NCBI RefSeq assembly: GCF_900116295.1
Contig: NZ_FPAF01000002.1
Location: 62,001 to 126,000, forward strand
Direction of reading: 5' to 3'
DNA length: 64,000 nucleotides
Origin: Bacillus sp. 103mf
GTDB taxonomy: Bacteria; Bacillota; Bacilli; Bacillales; Bacillaceae_G
The notes under the pieces are model-generated. The model made no database searches. It saw only the letters and a list, made by a program, of their open reading frames with translations, and was not told where the DNA came from. Both the position numbers and the translations under genes were made by a program. Shown piece by piece: positions 36,559 through 46,035 of this stretch. Numbering within the stretch: position 1 is the stretch's first letter; each line of letters opens with the position of its first letter.

Positions 36559-36838
36559 ATAAAGTGAAACTTTAATCAGTGGGGGTTTTCTTCATCCCCC
36601 ACTGATTATCAGCCCTCACCAATCGGGCGCATGCCAGCAGTTTATCTCCCACCTAACTTCTTAAGAAAAGCGGAAGTGGCTCGTTCAGAATGTGAGGGGG
36701 ATGGAGCTTCTGACGTAGAGGGGTTTTTTACCTCGTAGGAAGAAGCGAAGCCACCGAACATTCTAGCCACTGGAGCTGGACACTGCTTTCGCTGAATTTT
36801 GAGGTGGGAGTATTACTGCCCACGAATAGGGGGATAAA
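36559..36838 (+). repeat. Repeat family A, long copy A7 with nested insert
   Basis: 280 bp between ATAAA repeats. Same ~120-base insert as A3 at the same internal position, differing at only a few bases through the shared part. Confidence 0.8.
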
Positions 36839-36901
36839 AATATGCCCATTCAATATTATTGTAAAAAATTCCGTCGAAAAAAAACAAGGAATTTGATTAA
36901 A

Positions 36902-37107
36902 CTATATAAATTCGTTTTAATTGTTCTACATATACGTTGCGGTTATGTGGAACAAAAGATGACAAGCACTCGTTTTTTCTCTTTGCTTTATCATCGTACG
37001 TGGCAGAAAAAGGCCTTGACCGTTTCTATGCATGGCCAAATCCTCTCGCCCATCTAAAACAAAGGAGGATTTTTATATCCTTTTTTCAATTTGTATTCAT
37101 ATATTTT
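36902..37107 (+). repeat. Repeat family B, copy B8
   Basis: Forward full-length, more diverged than B7: ACATATACGTTGCGGTTATG, CAGAAAAAGGCCTTGACCG and CTCGCCCATCTAAAACAAAG. A7 and B8 account for nearly all of the gap 36509-37125. Confidence 0.82.
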
Positions 37108-37125
37108 TATCACCTTTCTTTACAA

Positions 37126-37171
37126 AAACATGGCAAAAAGGCTGAATACATTCAGCCTTTTTGCCATGTTT
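37126..37171 (-). terminator. Terminator after the 52-residue gene
   Basis: A 21 bp perfect stem (37126-37146 with 37151-37171, ...CATGGCAAAAAGGCTGAA). Confidence 0.88.
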
Positions 37172-37175
37172 CACT

Positions 37176-37334
37176 TTATTTATCTCTTCCTTGTCCTAAC
37201 TTCACATCAATTGTTCCTTCTGCTACCGTATCACTAATTTGTTCTTGTATAATCGCTTGCTCTGATTGATCTTTTTGCAAGGCATTGCTCTCATTCGTTA
37301 ACTTCCCAGTATCTTTATATTGTTGTTTCGCCAT
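37176..37334 (-). CDS. Small hydrophilic protein, 52 residues (possibly DUF4025/YozQ-like)
   Basis: Reads MAKQQYKDTGKLTNES at the start and DTVAEGTIDVKLGQGRDK at the end. It is Gln/Lys/Asp-rich with no hydrophobic core, like small Bacillus spore or stress proteins. GGAGG lies 8 bases before ATG 37334, but that site is inside a long hairpin (37338-37387). Strong terminator follows. The family name is a guess from the EGTID motif. Confidence 0.65.
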   Translation of the reverse strand: MAKQQYKDTGKLTNESNALQKDQSEQAIIQEQISDTVAEGTIDVKLGQGRDK

Positions 37335-37337
37335 AAG

Positions 37338-37387
37338 AAAATCCTCCTTTTTTGTTCAACGTTAGTGTAAACAAAAAAGGAGATTTT
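37338..37387 (-). promoter_or_regulatory. Long hairpin enclosing the Shine-Dalgarno of the 52-residue gene
   Basis: AACAAAAAAGGAGGATTTT (37356-37338, minus) pairs with AAAATCTCCTTTTTTGTT (37387-37370) with only one bulged base and a ~13-base loop. GGAGG is in the stem, so translation is probably blocked unless it is opened. Confidence 0.65.
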
Positions 37388-37480
37388 CATCCCGCTATTC
37401 GCGGGCAGTAAGCCCGATTGGGCGGGCTTTCCATCAGTAGGGAATAAACCCTCCCCCTACTGATGGAAGTTTCACTTTAT
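37386..37480 (-). repeat. Repeat family A, copy A8 (short)
   Basis: Reverse orientation: TTCATCCCGCTATTCGCGGG, AGCCCGATTGGGCGGGCTTT, and GATGGAAGTTTCACTTTAT. It abuts the stop codon of the PHP phosphatase gene; its G/C hairpins may end the his transcript. Confidence 0.8.
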
Positions 37481-38499
37481 CACAAAACATTCTCTTCTAC
37501 ATATTCGAGCGGTTTCATGTTCCGGATTCTTTTTTCAAATGTTGCAACATGCGTCACACCATGATTTCGAAGTGTTTCTATATTTTCTTGTACATAACTA
37601 CCTAAATCATTTGGGAAATGCGCATCCGAAGAAATTGTAATCGGAACACCATATTGTACTAAGCGCTGTAAAAACAAAGGGCTCGGACACATTTCTCTTA
37701 CAGGATATCGATAATATAATCCAGCATTCACTTCCGTAGCTGTATTCGTTTCAATCAAAGCTTTAGCAATTTTTTCGTAATATGGTAATTGCTCATTTTC
37801 ATCTATGCGATAGTTAAACACTTTTATGTTATCTAAATGCGCAACAATATCAAATAAGCCAGAACGTATTGCTTTTTCTAACGTTTGAAAAAATGTCTGA
37901 TATAACACATGCAAATTATGTTGTCTAAAATAATCGTCTGTATCCGGATTATCAAATCCCCATCCATTAATAAAATGAACAGAACCAATAACATAATCCC
38001 AATTTCCTAATGTTAATAACTTTATCAGTTCTTCTTCCCCGCCGATGAAATAATCTGCTTCTAGCCCAAGTCGTAACGTCACGCCTCGTTTTCTCCATCT
38101 TTCTTTCGCATCTTCAATTGCGCTTGTAAAGTTTATAATCGATTCCATCCTCACTTGATCTAACCATTCTTTTTGCAGCCGCCCCAGTTCTGTATTACGA
38201 ATATCGACGTAGCGTTCATAGTATTCCTTCGCTTCATAGAAACGATATAAGTGATCAACAATGCCAACTTCTTGCAAGCCTTTACGCACAGCTTCCTCCA
38301 AGTATAAATCAATCCATTCCGGTGAAAATGCCCCTTCCTTTACACGCTTTTGTAAACGTTCCCCTGCCTTCAATATCCATTTCATCGAATGCTTTTCTTC
38401 TTCAATCGGCGCAAAATACTCAAGCGCTTCATTTGTGCGAGATAACCACCGCATAGAATACGGTCCTTCTTCTAAGTGAAGGTGATAATCTACTCTCAT
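37480..38499 (-). CDS. hisJ: PHP-domain phosphatase, probable histidinol-phosphatase
   Basis: 339 residues. Metal motif VDYHLHLEEG at the N-terminus, EVGIVDHL and SDAHFPNDLG further on, typical of the PHP family that includes HisJ/HisK. It is the last gene of the his cluster, 12 bases after hisE, and no HisB-type phosphatase exists here, so it should remove phosphate from histidinol phosphate. It is longer than B. subtilis HisJ (268 residues). Confidence 0.8.
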   Translation of the reverse strand: MRVDYHLHLEEGPYSMRWLSRTNEALEYFAPIEEEKHSMKWILKAGERLQKRVKEGAFSPEWIDLYLEEAVRKGLQEVGIVDHLYRFYEAKEYYERYVDIRNTELGRLQKEWLDQVRMESIINFTSAIEDAKERWRKRGVTLRLGLEADYFIGGEEELIKLLTLGNWDYVIGSVHFINGWGFDNPDTDDYFRQHNLHVLYQTFFQTLEKAIRSGLFDIVAHLDNIKVFNYRIDENEQLPYYEKIAKALIETNTATEVNAGLYYRYPVREMCPSPLFLQRLVQYGVPITISSDAHFPNDLGSYVQENIETLRNHGVTHVATFEKRIRNMKPLEYVEENVL

Positions 38500-38511
38500 T
38501 TTTCTCCCCTC

Positions 38512-38835
38512 CTATAAGGCATCAATGTCTTTTCGTTCACCCACTCTTGATAATTGCCCTTGCCGTTTTTGTAATTCTTCTGTTATCTCCTGTAATGAAA
38601 CATTTTTTTCTACAAGTAACACTAAGCAATGATACGTAAGATCAGTAACTTCTTTTATAAGCTCGTCTTTCTTATTATTTTTCGCCGCAATGATAACTTC
38701 CGTACATTCTTCCCCTAATTTCTTTAATATTTTGTCTTCTCCTTTTGTAAATAAGTAATTTGTATACGACTCAGAAACCGGATTTTCTTTTCGCCGCTCA
38801 ATCGTTCCATATAACTGTTGCAACACATCGTTCAT
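38512..38835 (-). CDS. hisE: Phosphoribosyl-ATP pyrophosphatase
   Basis: 107 residues, all-helical MazG-like fold. [34 protein letters not shown] carries the metal-binding E-x2-E and E-x2-D motifs. Second step of histidine synthesis. Separate from hisI here, whereas many bacteria fuse the two. RBS GGGAGAGAAGG precedes ATG 38835. Confidence 0.93.
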   Translation of the reverse strand: MNDVLQQLYGTIERRKENPVSESYTNYLFTKGEDKILKKLGEECTEVIIAAKNNKKDELIKEVTDLTYHCLVLLVEKNVSLQEITEELQKRQGQLSRVGERKDIDAL

Positions 38836-38848
38836 TTCCTTCTCTCCC

Positions 38849-39154
38849 CTATAACACCTTATTATAAAAACACGACTTTTTTCCTGTATGACACGCTACA
38901 CCTGCTTGCTGAACAACTACCATAATAGAATCTTGATCACAATCTAAATATAGTGATTTAACGCGCTGAATATGTCCTGATGTTTCCCCCTTATTCCACA
39001 AACTTCTTCGTGAACGTGAATAAAACCACGTCATTTTTGTCTCTACTGTTTTTTCATACGCTTCTTCATTCATATAGGCTAACATCAATACGTCTTTTGT
39101 ACCTTCTTCAATCACAACGGCTGGCAATAAGCCTTTTGTAAAATCTGGTTTCAC
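38849..39154 (-). CDS. hisI: Phosphoribosyl-AMP cyclohydrolase
   Basis: 101 residues. Contains [32 protein letters not shown] and the zinc/metal motif [12 protein letters not shown] with C-terminal cysteines ([11 protein letters not shown]). Third step of histidine synthesis. GTG 39154 overlaps the hisF stop by four bases (GTGA), indicating translational coupling. Confidence 0.94.
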   Translation of the reverse strand: MKPDFTKGLLPAVVIEEGTKDVLMLAYMNEEAYEKTVETKMTWFYSRSRRSLWNKGETSGHIQRVKSLYLDCDQDSIMVVVQQAGVACHTGKKSCFYNKVL

Positions 39155-39909
39155 AATCTCACCTCAATTTGCGCTTTTTGCAACTTTTGTTTCGTTTCTC
39201 GAATCGTTGCTTCGCCGTAATGAAAAATCGAAGCTGCTAACGCAGCATTTGCCGATGTTCGCTGAAAAACTTCTGCAATATGTTCAATTGATCCACATCC
39301 CCCCGAAGCAATCACCGGAATACCAACCGCTTTTGAAACTGTTTCTGTTAAAAATAAATCATAGCCATCTTTTGTTCCATCTGCATCCATACTTGTTAAC
39401 AGTAATTCACCTGCCCCTAAGCATTCCACGCGCTTTGCCCATTCGACTACATCCATTTCTGTATCAATGCGGCCTCCATTTACATATACATTCCATTTGT
39501 TTTCTCCACTCTTTCTGGCATCAATTGCAACAACTAGACATTGAGAGCCAAATTGCTCTGCTCCTTCTTGGATTAATGCCGGTCTTTGCACTGCTGCTGA
39601 ATTTAATGAAATCTTATCTGCCCCTGCCCGAAGTAATCCATACATATCTTGAACAGTGGAAATTCCACCTCCAACTGTAAGAGGAATAAATACTTGATTT
39701 GCTGTGCGCTCTACGACATCAATCATTGTTTTCCTGTCTTCGTACGTTGCCGTAATATCTAAAAATACAAGCTCATCCGCACCTGCTTCGTTGTATGCAG
39801 CAGCGATTGCAACAGGATTTCCAACATCTTGTAATCCTACAAAATTGACTCCTTTTACAACGCGGCCATTTTTCACATCTAAACAAGGAATAATTCGCTT
39901 CGTTAACAT
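39151..39909 (-). CDS. hisF: Imidazole glycerol phosphate synthase, cyclase subunit
   Basis: 252 residues. TIM barrel with catalytic Asp in [17 protein letters not shown] and [20 protein letters not shown] regions. Works with HisH to make IGP and AICAR. Its ATG overlaps the end of hisA by 7 bases. Confidence 0.95.
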   Translation of the reverse strand: MLTKRIIPCLDVKNGRVVKGVNFVGLQDVGNPVAIAAAYNEAGADELVFLDITATYEDRKTMIDVVERTANQVFIPLTVGGGISTVQDMYGLLRAGADKISLNSAAVQRPALIQEGAEQFGSQCLVVAIDARKSGENKWNVYVNGGRIDTEMDVVEWAKRVECLGAGELLLTSMDADGTKDGYDLFLTETVSKAVGIPVIASGGCGSIEHIAEVFQRTSANAALAASIFHYGEATIRETKQKLQKAQIEVRL

Positions 39910-40622
39910 GCCCCTGTCACCTGCAATGCTTCTTCTAACATAACTTTTTTATCATATAGTGCTTTCCCTATAATCACGCCATATAAGTTCATATTCTGTA
40001 ACTTCTCAACATCAGCAAGAGAACTCACACCACCAGAAGCAACAATTTGAAGTGAAACCTCACTTTGTAATTTTTGCAATTGTTCGAAATTGGGACCTGC
40101 AAGCGTTCCATCTTTAGAAATGTCAGTAAAAATAAGTGTCTGTACACCTACTTCCTCCATTTCCTTTGCTAATTGTACATAAGACGTTTTAGATACATCT
40201 AGCCATCCTCGCGTTGCTACATATCCATTTTTCGCATCAATTCCAACAATAATTTTATCTCCGTATAAACGAACTGCCTCTTCTAGAAATGTACGATCAT
40301 ACAGTGCTGCCGTTCCAAGAATTACTTTCATCACTCCAACTAATAAAAGCGTTTCAATCGCCGCAATCGAACGAATCCCTCCTCCAACTTGCACTGGAAT
40401 CCGCAATGCCTTACAAATATCTTCAATGACAGAAAAATTCTCTGAACGACCAGCAACTGCACCGTCCAAATCGACAATGTGCAATGCACGTGCACCAAGT
40501 TGTTCAAATAACAATGCCTGTGCAACAGGGTTTTCATTCATGACTGTTTCTTGTTGAAATTTCCCTTGATATAAACGAACACAACGACCATTTTTTAAAT
40601 CGATAGCTGGGAATATTTTCAT
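39903..40622 (-). CDS. hisA: ProFAR isomerase
   Basis: 239 residues, TIM barrel. Begins [20 protein letters not shown] with catalytic Asp8, and the second half has [16 protein letters not shown]. Isomerises ProFAR to PRFAR. ATG overlaps the hisH stop (ATGA). Confidence 0.95.
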   Translation of the reverse strand: MKIFPAIDLKNGRCVRLYQGKFQQETVMNENPVAQALLFEQLGARALHIVDLDGAVAGRSENFSVIEDICKALRIPVQVGGGIRSIAAIETLLLVGVMKVILGTAALYDRTFLEEAVRLYGDKIIVGIDAKNGYVATRGWLDVSKTSYVQLAKEMEEVGVQTLIFTDISKDGTLAGPNFEQLQKLQSEVSLQIVASGGVSSLADVEKLQNMNLYGVIIGKALYDKKVMLEEALQVTGAC

Positions 40623-41224
40623 CCCTCTATAACCTCCTTAAAATTTCTTAATATTTGAATTCCTATTTCCCCACTTTTTTCAGGGTGAAACTGAGCTCCG
40701 AATACATTTTCTCTTGCAACAAGACCTGGTACGAAAACACCGTACTCACTCCCCCCAACTACAACTTCAATTGGACATTGTACATAATAAGAATGAACAT
40801 AATAAACGAAGGGCTCTTCTTCTATTTCATTCCATAAAGGATGCTCCGTTTTCTTTTGTAACTGATTCCATCCCATATGTGGAATTTTATATGGCACATT
40901 TAATTTCCTTACTCTTCCTGAAAGCAAACCTAATCCTTTCGTTCTTTCAATCTCTTCACTTTCCTCAAATAAAAGCTGCATGCCTAAACAAATTCCAAGC
41001 AGCGGTTTTCCTGCATAAGCCACCTTTTGTAAAACAGAAACAAGCCCTTTTTCTTCTAAAGAACGCATCGCTCTTGGAAATGCACCGACTCCTGGCAAAA
41101 TAATACCATTGCTATTTACAATTTCTTCTGCTTCATCTGTTACAATATACGCAGCTCCAATATGCCTTAATGCTTGCTCAACACTCCGGATATTGCCCAT
41201 TCCATAATCTACAATTGCAATCAA
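40619..41224 (-). CDS. hisH: Imidazole glycerol phosphate synthase, glutaminase subunit
   Basis: 201 residues, class I glutamine amidotransferase: [17 protein letters not shown] holds the nucleophile Cys, and [13 protein letters not shown] the His-Glu pair. TTG 41224 is the start ([11 protein letters not shown]), one base after the hisB stop. Supplies ammonia to HisF. Confidence 0.94.
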   Translation of the reverse strand: MIAIVDYGMGNIRSVEQALRHIGAAYIVTDEAEEIVNSNGIILPGVGAFPRAMRSLEEKGLVSVLQKVAYAGKPLLGICLGMQLLFEESEEIERTKGLGLLSGRVRKLNVPYKIPHMGWNQLQKKTEHPLWNEIEEEPFVYYVHSYYVQCPIEVVVGGSEYGVFVPGLVARENVFGAQFHPEKSGEIGIQILRNFKEVIEG

Positions 41225-41225
41225 G

Positions 41226-41810
41226 TTACAACAGCCCTTTCGTAGAATTTACCCCGATAATTTTTTCATTTTTCTCGGTGGCATCTCGCAGTGCACGTCC
41301 AAATGCTTTAAAGAGTGTTTCAATTTTGTGATGCGTGTTGCTTCCATATAAAACACGTGCATGTAATGTTATATTCGCCGCATGAGCAACTGCACGAAAA
41401 AATTCTTCTGCTAACTCTGTATCAAAGTCACCAAGCTTTGGATTTGGAAATTCACCATCAAATACGAGATACGATCTTCCGCTTATATCAACTGCAACAA
41501 ATCCTAATGCTTCGTCCATTGGTACATAAGCTGTACCGTAACGATTAATTCCCGCTTTATCACCAAGTGCTTCTTTCAAACAATTCCCAAGAACAATCCC
41601 AACATCTTCTACTGTATGATGGGCATCAACATACACATCACCATCAGCTTCAATTTGTAATCCAAAACGACCATGCTTTGCAAATAAAGTCAACATATGA
41701 TCAAAAAAACCAACTCCTGTTTGAATTGAAACTTCTTGATTACCATCTAATTGCAGTGTTACAGAAATTTTTGTTTCTGTTGTACTTCTCATTTGTTTTG
41801 CAGCACGCAT
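41226..41810 (-). CDS. hisB: Imidazoleglycerol-phosphate dehydratase
   Basis: 194 residues, the monofunctional form. Two metal motifs, [11 protein letters not shown] and [12 protein letters not shown], plus HARVLYGSN. No phosphatase domain is fused. It starts at an ATG overlapping the hisD stop (TAATG) after GGGAGGGG. Confidence 0.95.
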   Translation of the reverse strand: MRAAKQMRSTTETKISVTLQLDGNQEVSIQTGVGFFDHMLTLFAKHGRFGLQIEADGDVYVDAHHTVEDVGIVLGNCLKEALGDKAGINRYGTAYVPMDEALGFVAVDISGRSYLVFDGEFPNPKLGDFDTELAEEFFRAVAHAANITLHARVLYGSNTHHKIETLFKAFGRALRDATEKNEKIIGVNSTKGLL

Positions 41811-43099
41811 TACTCTTCCCCTCCCTTAAACCGAATCTCAATTGCTCTTGCATGAGCTTGCAATCCTTCTTTTTCTGCTAGATTGATAATATGATGTTTC
41901 ACCTTTCCAAGAGCCTCTTTTGTATAAAATAAAAAACTCGATTTTTTTATAAAATCATCAACAGATAATGGAGAAAAGAACCTTGCTGTTCCGCTCGTTG
42001 GTAACACATGATTCGGACCTGCCATATAGTCACCTAATGGCTCCGGCGCATATGGACCTAAAAATATAGAGCCTGCATGTTGAATATACGAAAGAGCTGT
42101 CATTGGTTCTTTTATATGCAGTTCTAAATGTTCCGGAGCTATTTCATTTGAGAGCTGAAACGCTTGTTCTAACGACTCTATGACAAGAATTGCTCCGTTT
42201 CTGTTAATGGATTCACGAGCTATTTCACTTCTTGGTAGATTCATCAATTGTTTTTCTATTTCTTGCTTCACTTCCTGCGCTAATCCCAAACAAGTCGTAA
42301 TACAAATAGCAGTTGCTCGTCTGTCATGTTCTGCTTGTGATAATAAATCAGCTGCAATATATGCCGCATTTCCCGTTTCATCAGCAATAACAACAATTTC
42401 AGACGGGCCAGCAATCATATCGATATGAACGGAACCGAATACTTCTCGCTTCGCTAATGCAACATATATATTTCCCGGTCCTACAATCTTATCAACACGC
42501 GGAATCGATTCCGTTCCGTATGCTAACGCAGCAATTGCTTGTGCTCCCCCTACTGTATACACCTCATCAACCCCAGCAACTTTTGCCGCTGCTAAAATAT
42601 GTGGGTCTACTCCTTCACGATTCGGCGGCGTTACCATGACAATTTTATTAACGCCCGCAATTTTTGCTGGCAAAACATTCATGAGAACCGATGATGGATA
42701 CGCTGCCGTTCCCCCTGGTACATACACGCCAACAGTTTGCAGCGGCCTAACAACCTGCCCTCGAATAATCCCTTCCTCTGTATCAATAAATGCCTGTCTT
42801 TTTTGTTTTTCGTGGTATGAAATGATGTTATTCTTTGCTTCTTGCAATGCTGTTAAAAATGCTGGTTCAACACGTTTATATGCTAATTCCAATTCTTCTC
42901 CCGAGACTTGCAATTGAGCCAAATCTACTCCGTCAAAAGCCTTTGTATACGAAAAAAGTGCTTCATCTTTTTTTTCCTTTACACTTACAACGATTTTCTT
43001 CACATCTTGTTGAATCGTTTCTTCTATTATATTGGCTTGTTCTCTTAGCCGTTTTACCTTACATAAAATATTAGAATAATCCTCATATATAATTTCCAT
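41810..43099 (-). CDS. hisD: Histidinol dehydrogenase
   Basis: 429 residues. [30 protein letters not shown] and [12 protein letters not shown] carry the NAD/zinc-binding features. Two-step oxidation of histidinol to histidine. Length is normal, start ATG 43099 after AAGGGAGAGG. Confidence 0.95.
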   Translation of the reverse strand: MEIIYEDYSNILCKVKRLREQANIIEETIQQDVKKIVVSVKEKKDEALFSYTKAFDGVDLAQLQVSGEELELAYKRVEPAFLTALQEAKNNIISYHEKQKRQAFIDTEEGIIRGQVVRPLQTVGVYVPGGTAAYPSSVLMNVLPAKIAGVNKIVMVTPPNREGVDPHILAAAKVAGVDEVYTVGGAQAIAALAYGTESIPRVDKIVGPGNIYVALAKREVFGSVHIDMIAGPSEIVVIADETGNAAYIAADLLSQAEHDRRATAICITTCLGLAQEVKQEIEKQLMNLPRSEIARESINRNGAILVIESLEQAFQLSNEIAPEHLELHIKEPMTALSYIQHAGSIFLGPYAPEPLGDYMAGPNHVLPTSGTARFFSPLSVDDFIKKSSFLFYTKEALGKVKHHIINLAEKEGLQAHARAIEIRFKGGEE

Positions 43100-43113
43100 A
43101 TTTCCTCTCCCTT

Positions 43114-43749
43114 TTATTTCTTTTCTGCTACAACACTCTCTATTCTGTTTATAATATTGAATATTCCGTCTTTTTTCATTTTTAAAGATGCTTTGTTTAC
43201 AATTAGACGTGCTGAAATATCACAAACTTCTTCAAATACAAGTAACCCGTTTTCTTTCAGCGTTTGTCCTGTTTCTACAATATCGATGATTGCATCTGCT
43301 AATCCTAACAAAGGAGCAATCTCAACAGAACCTTCTATTTTAATAATCTCTACATCTTCTCCCTTCTTACGAAAATATGCAGAAGTAATATTCGGATACT
43401 TTGTTGCAATTCTCTTTTTGTTATAACCGTTTGAGTGATACGACAAAGTGGAAGCAACACAAATTTTACAACAACCTACCTCTAAATCCACCATTTCATA
43501 TACATCATTCTCATATTCAAGTAAAATATCTTTCCCAACAACACCCATATCTGCTATACCATGCTCGACATATGTTACGACATCCACTGCCTTTACAAGA
43601 ATAAATGAAATGTTTGAGTTCTTACTTCGAAATACGAGCTTTCTTCCTTTATCTTTTAGTTCTCGGCAATCAATACCAATTCGTTCAAACAATGGAATTA
43701 CATGTTTTTCTAGTCTTCCTTTCGTTAACGCAATTTGAATGTTACGCAT
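43114..43749 (-). CDS. hisG: ATP phosphoribosyltransferase, short catalytic subunit
   Basis: 211 residues, the short HisG form lacking the regulatory domain, which needs His[21 protein letters not shown] at the start and [13 protein letters not shown] in the PRPP-binding region. ATG 43749 follows AAAGGAGAATCCTC; it lies 25 bases inside the hisZ end. First committed step of the pathway, and the usual point of feedback. Confidence 0.94.
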   Translation of the reverse strand: MRNIQIALTKGRLEKHVIPLFERIGIDCRELKDKGRKLVFRSKNSNISFILVKAVDVVTYVEHGIADMGVVGKDILLEYENDVYEMVDLEVGCCKICVASTLSYHSNGYNKKRIATKYPNITSAYFRKKGEDVEIIKIEGSVEIAPLLGLADAIIDIVETGQTLKENGLLVFEEVCDISARLIVNKASLKMKKDGIFNIINRIESVVAEKK

Positions 43750-44987
43750 GAGGATTCTCCTTTTTTCTGCATAATCCATTTCTCTTTCCAAACATACTGG
43801 GTTAAAGTATCTCCTGATACATCAATTACCGTTTTTACATCGAGCGTTCTTGCAAATCGAAATGTATCTTGTAAATTTTCTAACATGGACAGTTCTGCTT
43901 TTACACCATCTTTCCTAAATAAAGTACATAATTTCTCTGCTTCTGAAATCATATCTAACGAATAATATATGAGCGTATCTATTTGTTTTTGATATGAAGT
44001 TTCCTTCCGTTCTTGTAAAGTTCGTACAATTTGATTTACTTGTATTGCTAATCCTACTGCAGATAGAGACTCGCCAAAATTTCCAATGAGTTCATCATAT
44101 CTCCCACCGCTGACAATCTCTTCTCCAATATCACATATATATCCCCGAAAGATTACACCCGTATAATAATGAAGATGTTGAATCATCCCCAAATCAACAG
44201 AAATATACCCACCATACCCAAGACGTTCCATGTTTTCATATATATTTTTGATCCGCGCAATGGCTCGTTTCATCTCTTTACTCACAGTAAGCTTTTCAGC
44301 TTCTTCAATCACTTCTAATCCACCGAATAAACGAGGTAACTTTTGTAATAATTGAACTGTTTCATCTTGCATATCTAACCGCTTTTCTTGTAGAAAATGG
44401 GACAAAGCAGCATAATTTTTACTTTCAATATATTCTCGCAATGTATATTCATCTTCTTCTCGTAAAGATAACTTTTTCACAATAGATTTATAGAGTTCCA
44501 CTTGACCAATTTCAATTTTAAAGGATTGAATACCAACTGATTGCAAGGCGACAATTGTGCTTACAATACATTCAATTTCAGCACGCATATTATCGATACC
44601 GATAATCTCAATTCCAGTTTGTGTAATTTCATTATATTTGCCTGATAAAGATTCATTTGCCCTAAAAATATTTCCACTATAGGTTAATTTCAAAGGAGCT
44701 TCCATTCTTTTTGTTCCGATTACACGAGCTAGTGGAATTGTCATATCAGGTCTAAGAACGAGGATGCGCCCCTCAGAATCAAAAAACTTATACATCTTCT
44801 CCTCGTCAATAGGACGATTTTGAAACGCAAACACATCATAAAACTCAATCATAGGTGTCCGTATTTCTTCATATCCTCTCTCAATAAATGTACGTTTTAA
44901 CCTTTGCTGAGTCTCTTCCATTAACGTACATTCTTGAAACAAAAAATCTCTTGTTCCGTTTGGATTGGCTCGTTTCCATTTTTTCAT
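43725..44987 (-). CDS. hisZ: ATP phosphoribosyltransferase regulatory subunit
   Basis: 420 residues, class II tRNA-synthetase-like fold related to His[35 protein letters not shown] and [14 protein letters not shown]. It lacks the tRNA-binding domain. Forms the active hetero-octamer with HisG. ATG 44987 follows AGAGGTGTGACG; the upstream frame start at 45014 is unsupported. First gene of the his operon, about 230 bases after the attenuator terminator. Confidence 0.92.
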   Translation of the reverse strand: MKKWKRANPNGTRDFLFQECTLMEETQQRLKRTFIERGYEEIRTPMIEFYDVFAFQNRPIDEEKMYKFFDSEGRILVLRPDMTIPLARVIGTKRMEAPLKLTYSGNIFRANESLSGKYNEITQTGIEIIGIDNMRAEIECIVSTIVALQSVGIQSFKIEIGQVELYKSIVKKLSLREEDEYTLREYIESKNYAALSHFLQEKRLDMQDETVQLLQKLPRLFGGLEVIEEAEKLTVSKEMKRAIARIKNIYENMERLGYGGYISVDLGMIQHLHYYTGVIFRGYICDIGEEIVSGGRYDELIGNFGESLSAVGLAIQVNQIVRTLQERKETSYQKQIDTLIYYSLDMISEAEKLCTLFRKDGVKAELSMLENLQDTFRFARTLDVKTVIDVSGDTLTQYVWKEKWIMQKKGESSCVTFKLR

Positions 44988-45221
44988 CGTCACACCTCTG
45001 CTTTCTTGACACATGTATATAAAAAATCTACAAAGATAGCATATTTAATATCCTTCTCTTATATGTCCCTTATTAAATTCTTGAACCACTCTCACTTACT
45101 ATTCAGCTATCTGTATAGCACACTTGATGCGAAAATCTCCTAACAAAATTTACATGAATGATTTGTTCCAATTCCGTCTTCACCATTACTCATACATTCA
45201 CAACATAGCGCTTAGAAAACG

Positions 45222-45262
45222 AAAAAAGAGCTATGTAGATAAAAATACCTACATAGCTCTTT
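45222..45262 (-). terminator. his attenuator terminator
   Basis: On the minus strand AAAGAGCTATGTAG (45262-45249) pairs with CTACATAGCTCTTTTTT (45238-45222). The 14 bp stem and T6 form a strong terminator, whose 5' arm can instead pair with an upstream segment (45276-45268). Confidence 0.9.
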
Positions 45263-45329
45263 GGAGAATGTAGGTACAACAGGAATAACCCTTGTACCTA
45301 CACGTTTTTTCACGCTAGGTTCAAGGGTT
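45246..45329 (-). promoter_or_regulatory. Alternative RNA segments 1-4 of the his attenuator
   Basis: Segment 1 (45329-45316) pairs with segment 2 (45302-45287) at 13 of 14 positions. Segment 2 pairs perfectly with segment 3 (TTGTACCTACA, 45279-45269). Segment 3 (TACCTACAT) pairs perfectly with segment 4 (ATGTAGGTA, 45254-45246), which is part of the terminator's 5' side. This gives mutually exclusive 1:2 + 3:4 (read-through) or 2:3 + terminator states. Confidence 0.85.
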
Positions 45330-45385
45330 TATGTATGATGATGTTGTGTAAATAAAATGACTGATTGGAAAGTAAACATTGTCAT
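45329..45385 (-). CDS. his operon leader peptide
   Basis: Reads MTMFTFQSVILFTQHHHT and stop, 18 residues (or 16 from the second ATG at 45379, which has GGGAG 8 bases upstream). Three consecutive CAT His codons (45343-45335) stand two codons before the stop, and pairing segment 1 begins right at the stop. A ribosome stalled on the His codons would leave segment 1 free; one reaching the stop would cover it. This is the geometry of ribosome-mediated attenuation. Confidence 0.85.
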   Translation of the reverse strand: MTMFTFQSVILFTQHHHT

Positions 45386-45414
45386 TACTCCCTTTCTCCT
45401 CTTAGTTTTAAGTC

Positions 45415-45443
45415 AGTATACTCCCAATAAAACAAAAAGTAAA
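45415..45443 (-). promoter_or_regulatory. SigA promoter of the his leader
   Basis: TTTACT (45443-45438), 17-base spacer, TATACT (45420-45415). Transcription would begin about 25 bases before the leader's ribosome site, so the his operon has its own promoter downstream of leuD. Confidence 0.8.
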
Positions 45444-45459
45444 GAATATTATTTATTTT

Positions 45460-46035
45460 CTAAATTTGTTTCATTTCATATGAAACAATTTCCTGTTCAT
45501 ATTGAAGTGTAACCCCAATATCATCTAAACCTCTTAACAACTTTTCTTTCCACATGTGTTCAATAGAAAAAGAAAAGCTGTGTTCAGGAGTTGTTATCAC
45601 TTCATTCTCTAAATCTATTTCTATTATCGCTTGCGGTGCTACAGACGCAAGTTGCTTACGCACTTCTTTTTTCATAACAATAGGGAGAATTCCATTTTTC
45701 ATACAGTTCATATAAAAAATATCTGCAAAACTTCCTGCAATAATAGCTCGAAATCCGTAATCCGCAAGGGCCCACGGGGCATGTTCTCTAGAAGATCCGC
45801 AACCGAAGTTTTCTCCTGTAATTAAAATCGTAGCTCCTTTTCGCTCAGGAGCGTTCAACGGAAACGCATAGTTTTCTTGACGGTTATTTAAATAACGCCA
45901 TTCATCAAATAAAAACTCTCCAAATCCTGTCCTTTCAATGCGCTTTAAATACTGCTTCGGAATGATTTGATCGGTATCGATATTATCATTCATCAACACT
46001 GCAAATTTCCCTTTATGAATATGAAATGGCTCCAT
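45460..46035 (-). CDS. leuD: 3-isopropylmalate dehydratase, small subunit
   Basis: 191 residues: [15 protein letters not shown] and [17 protein letters not shown] are the swivel-domain signatures. Works with LeuC to isomerise isopropylmalate. Overlaps leuC by 23 bases. Last gene before the his leader. Confidence 0.95.
   Translation of the reverse strand: MEPFHIHKGKFAVLMNDNIDTDQIIPKQYLKRIERTGFGEFLFDEWRYLNNRQENYAFPLNAPERKGATILITGENFGCGSSREHAPWALADYGFRAIIAGSFADIFYMNCMKNGILPIVMKKEVRKQLASVAPQAIIEIDLENEVITTPEHSFSFSIEHMWKEKLLRGLDDIGVTLQYEQEIVSYEMKQI

Noticed and set aside
36937-37269. 110-residue plus-strand ORF
   Set aside because: Runs through repeat B8 and a terminator; shadow.
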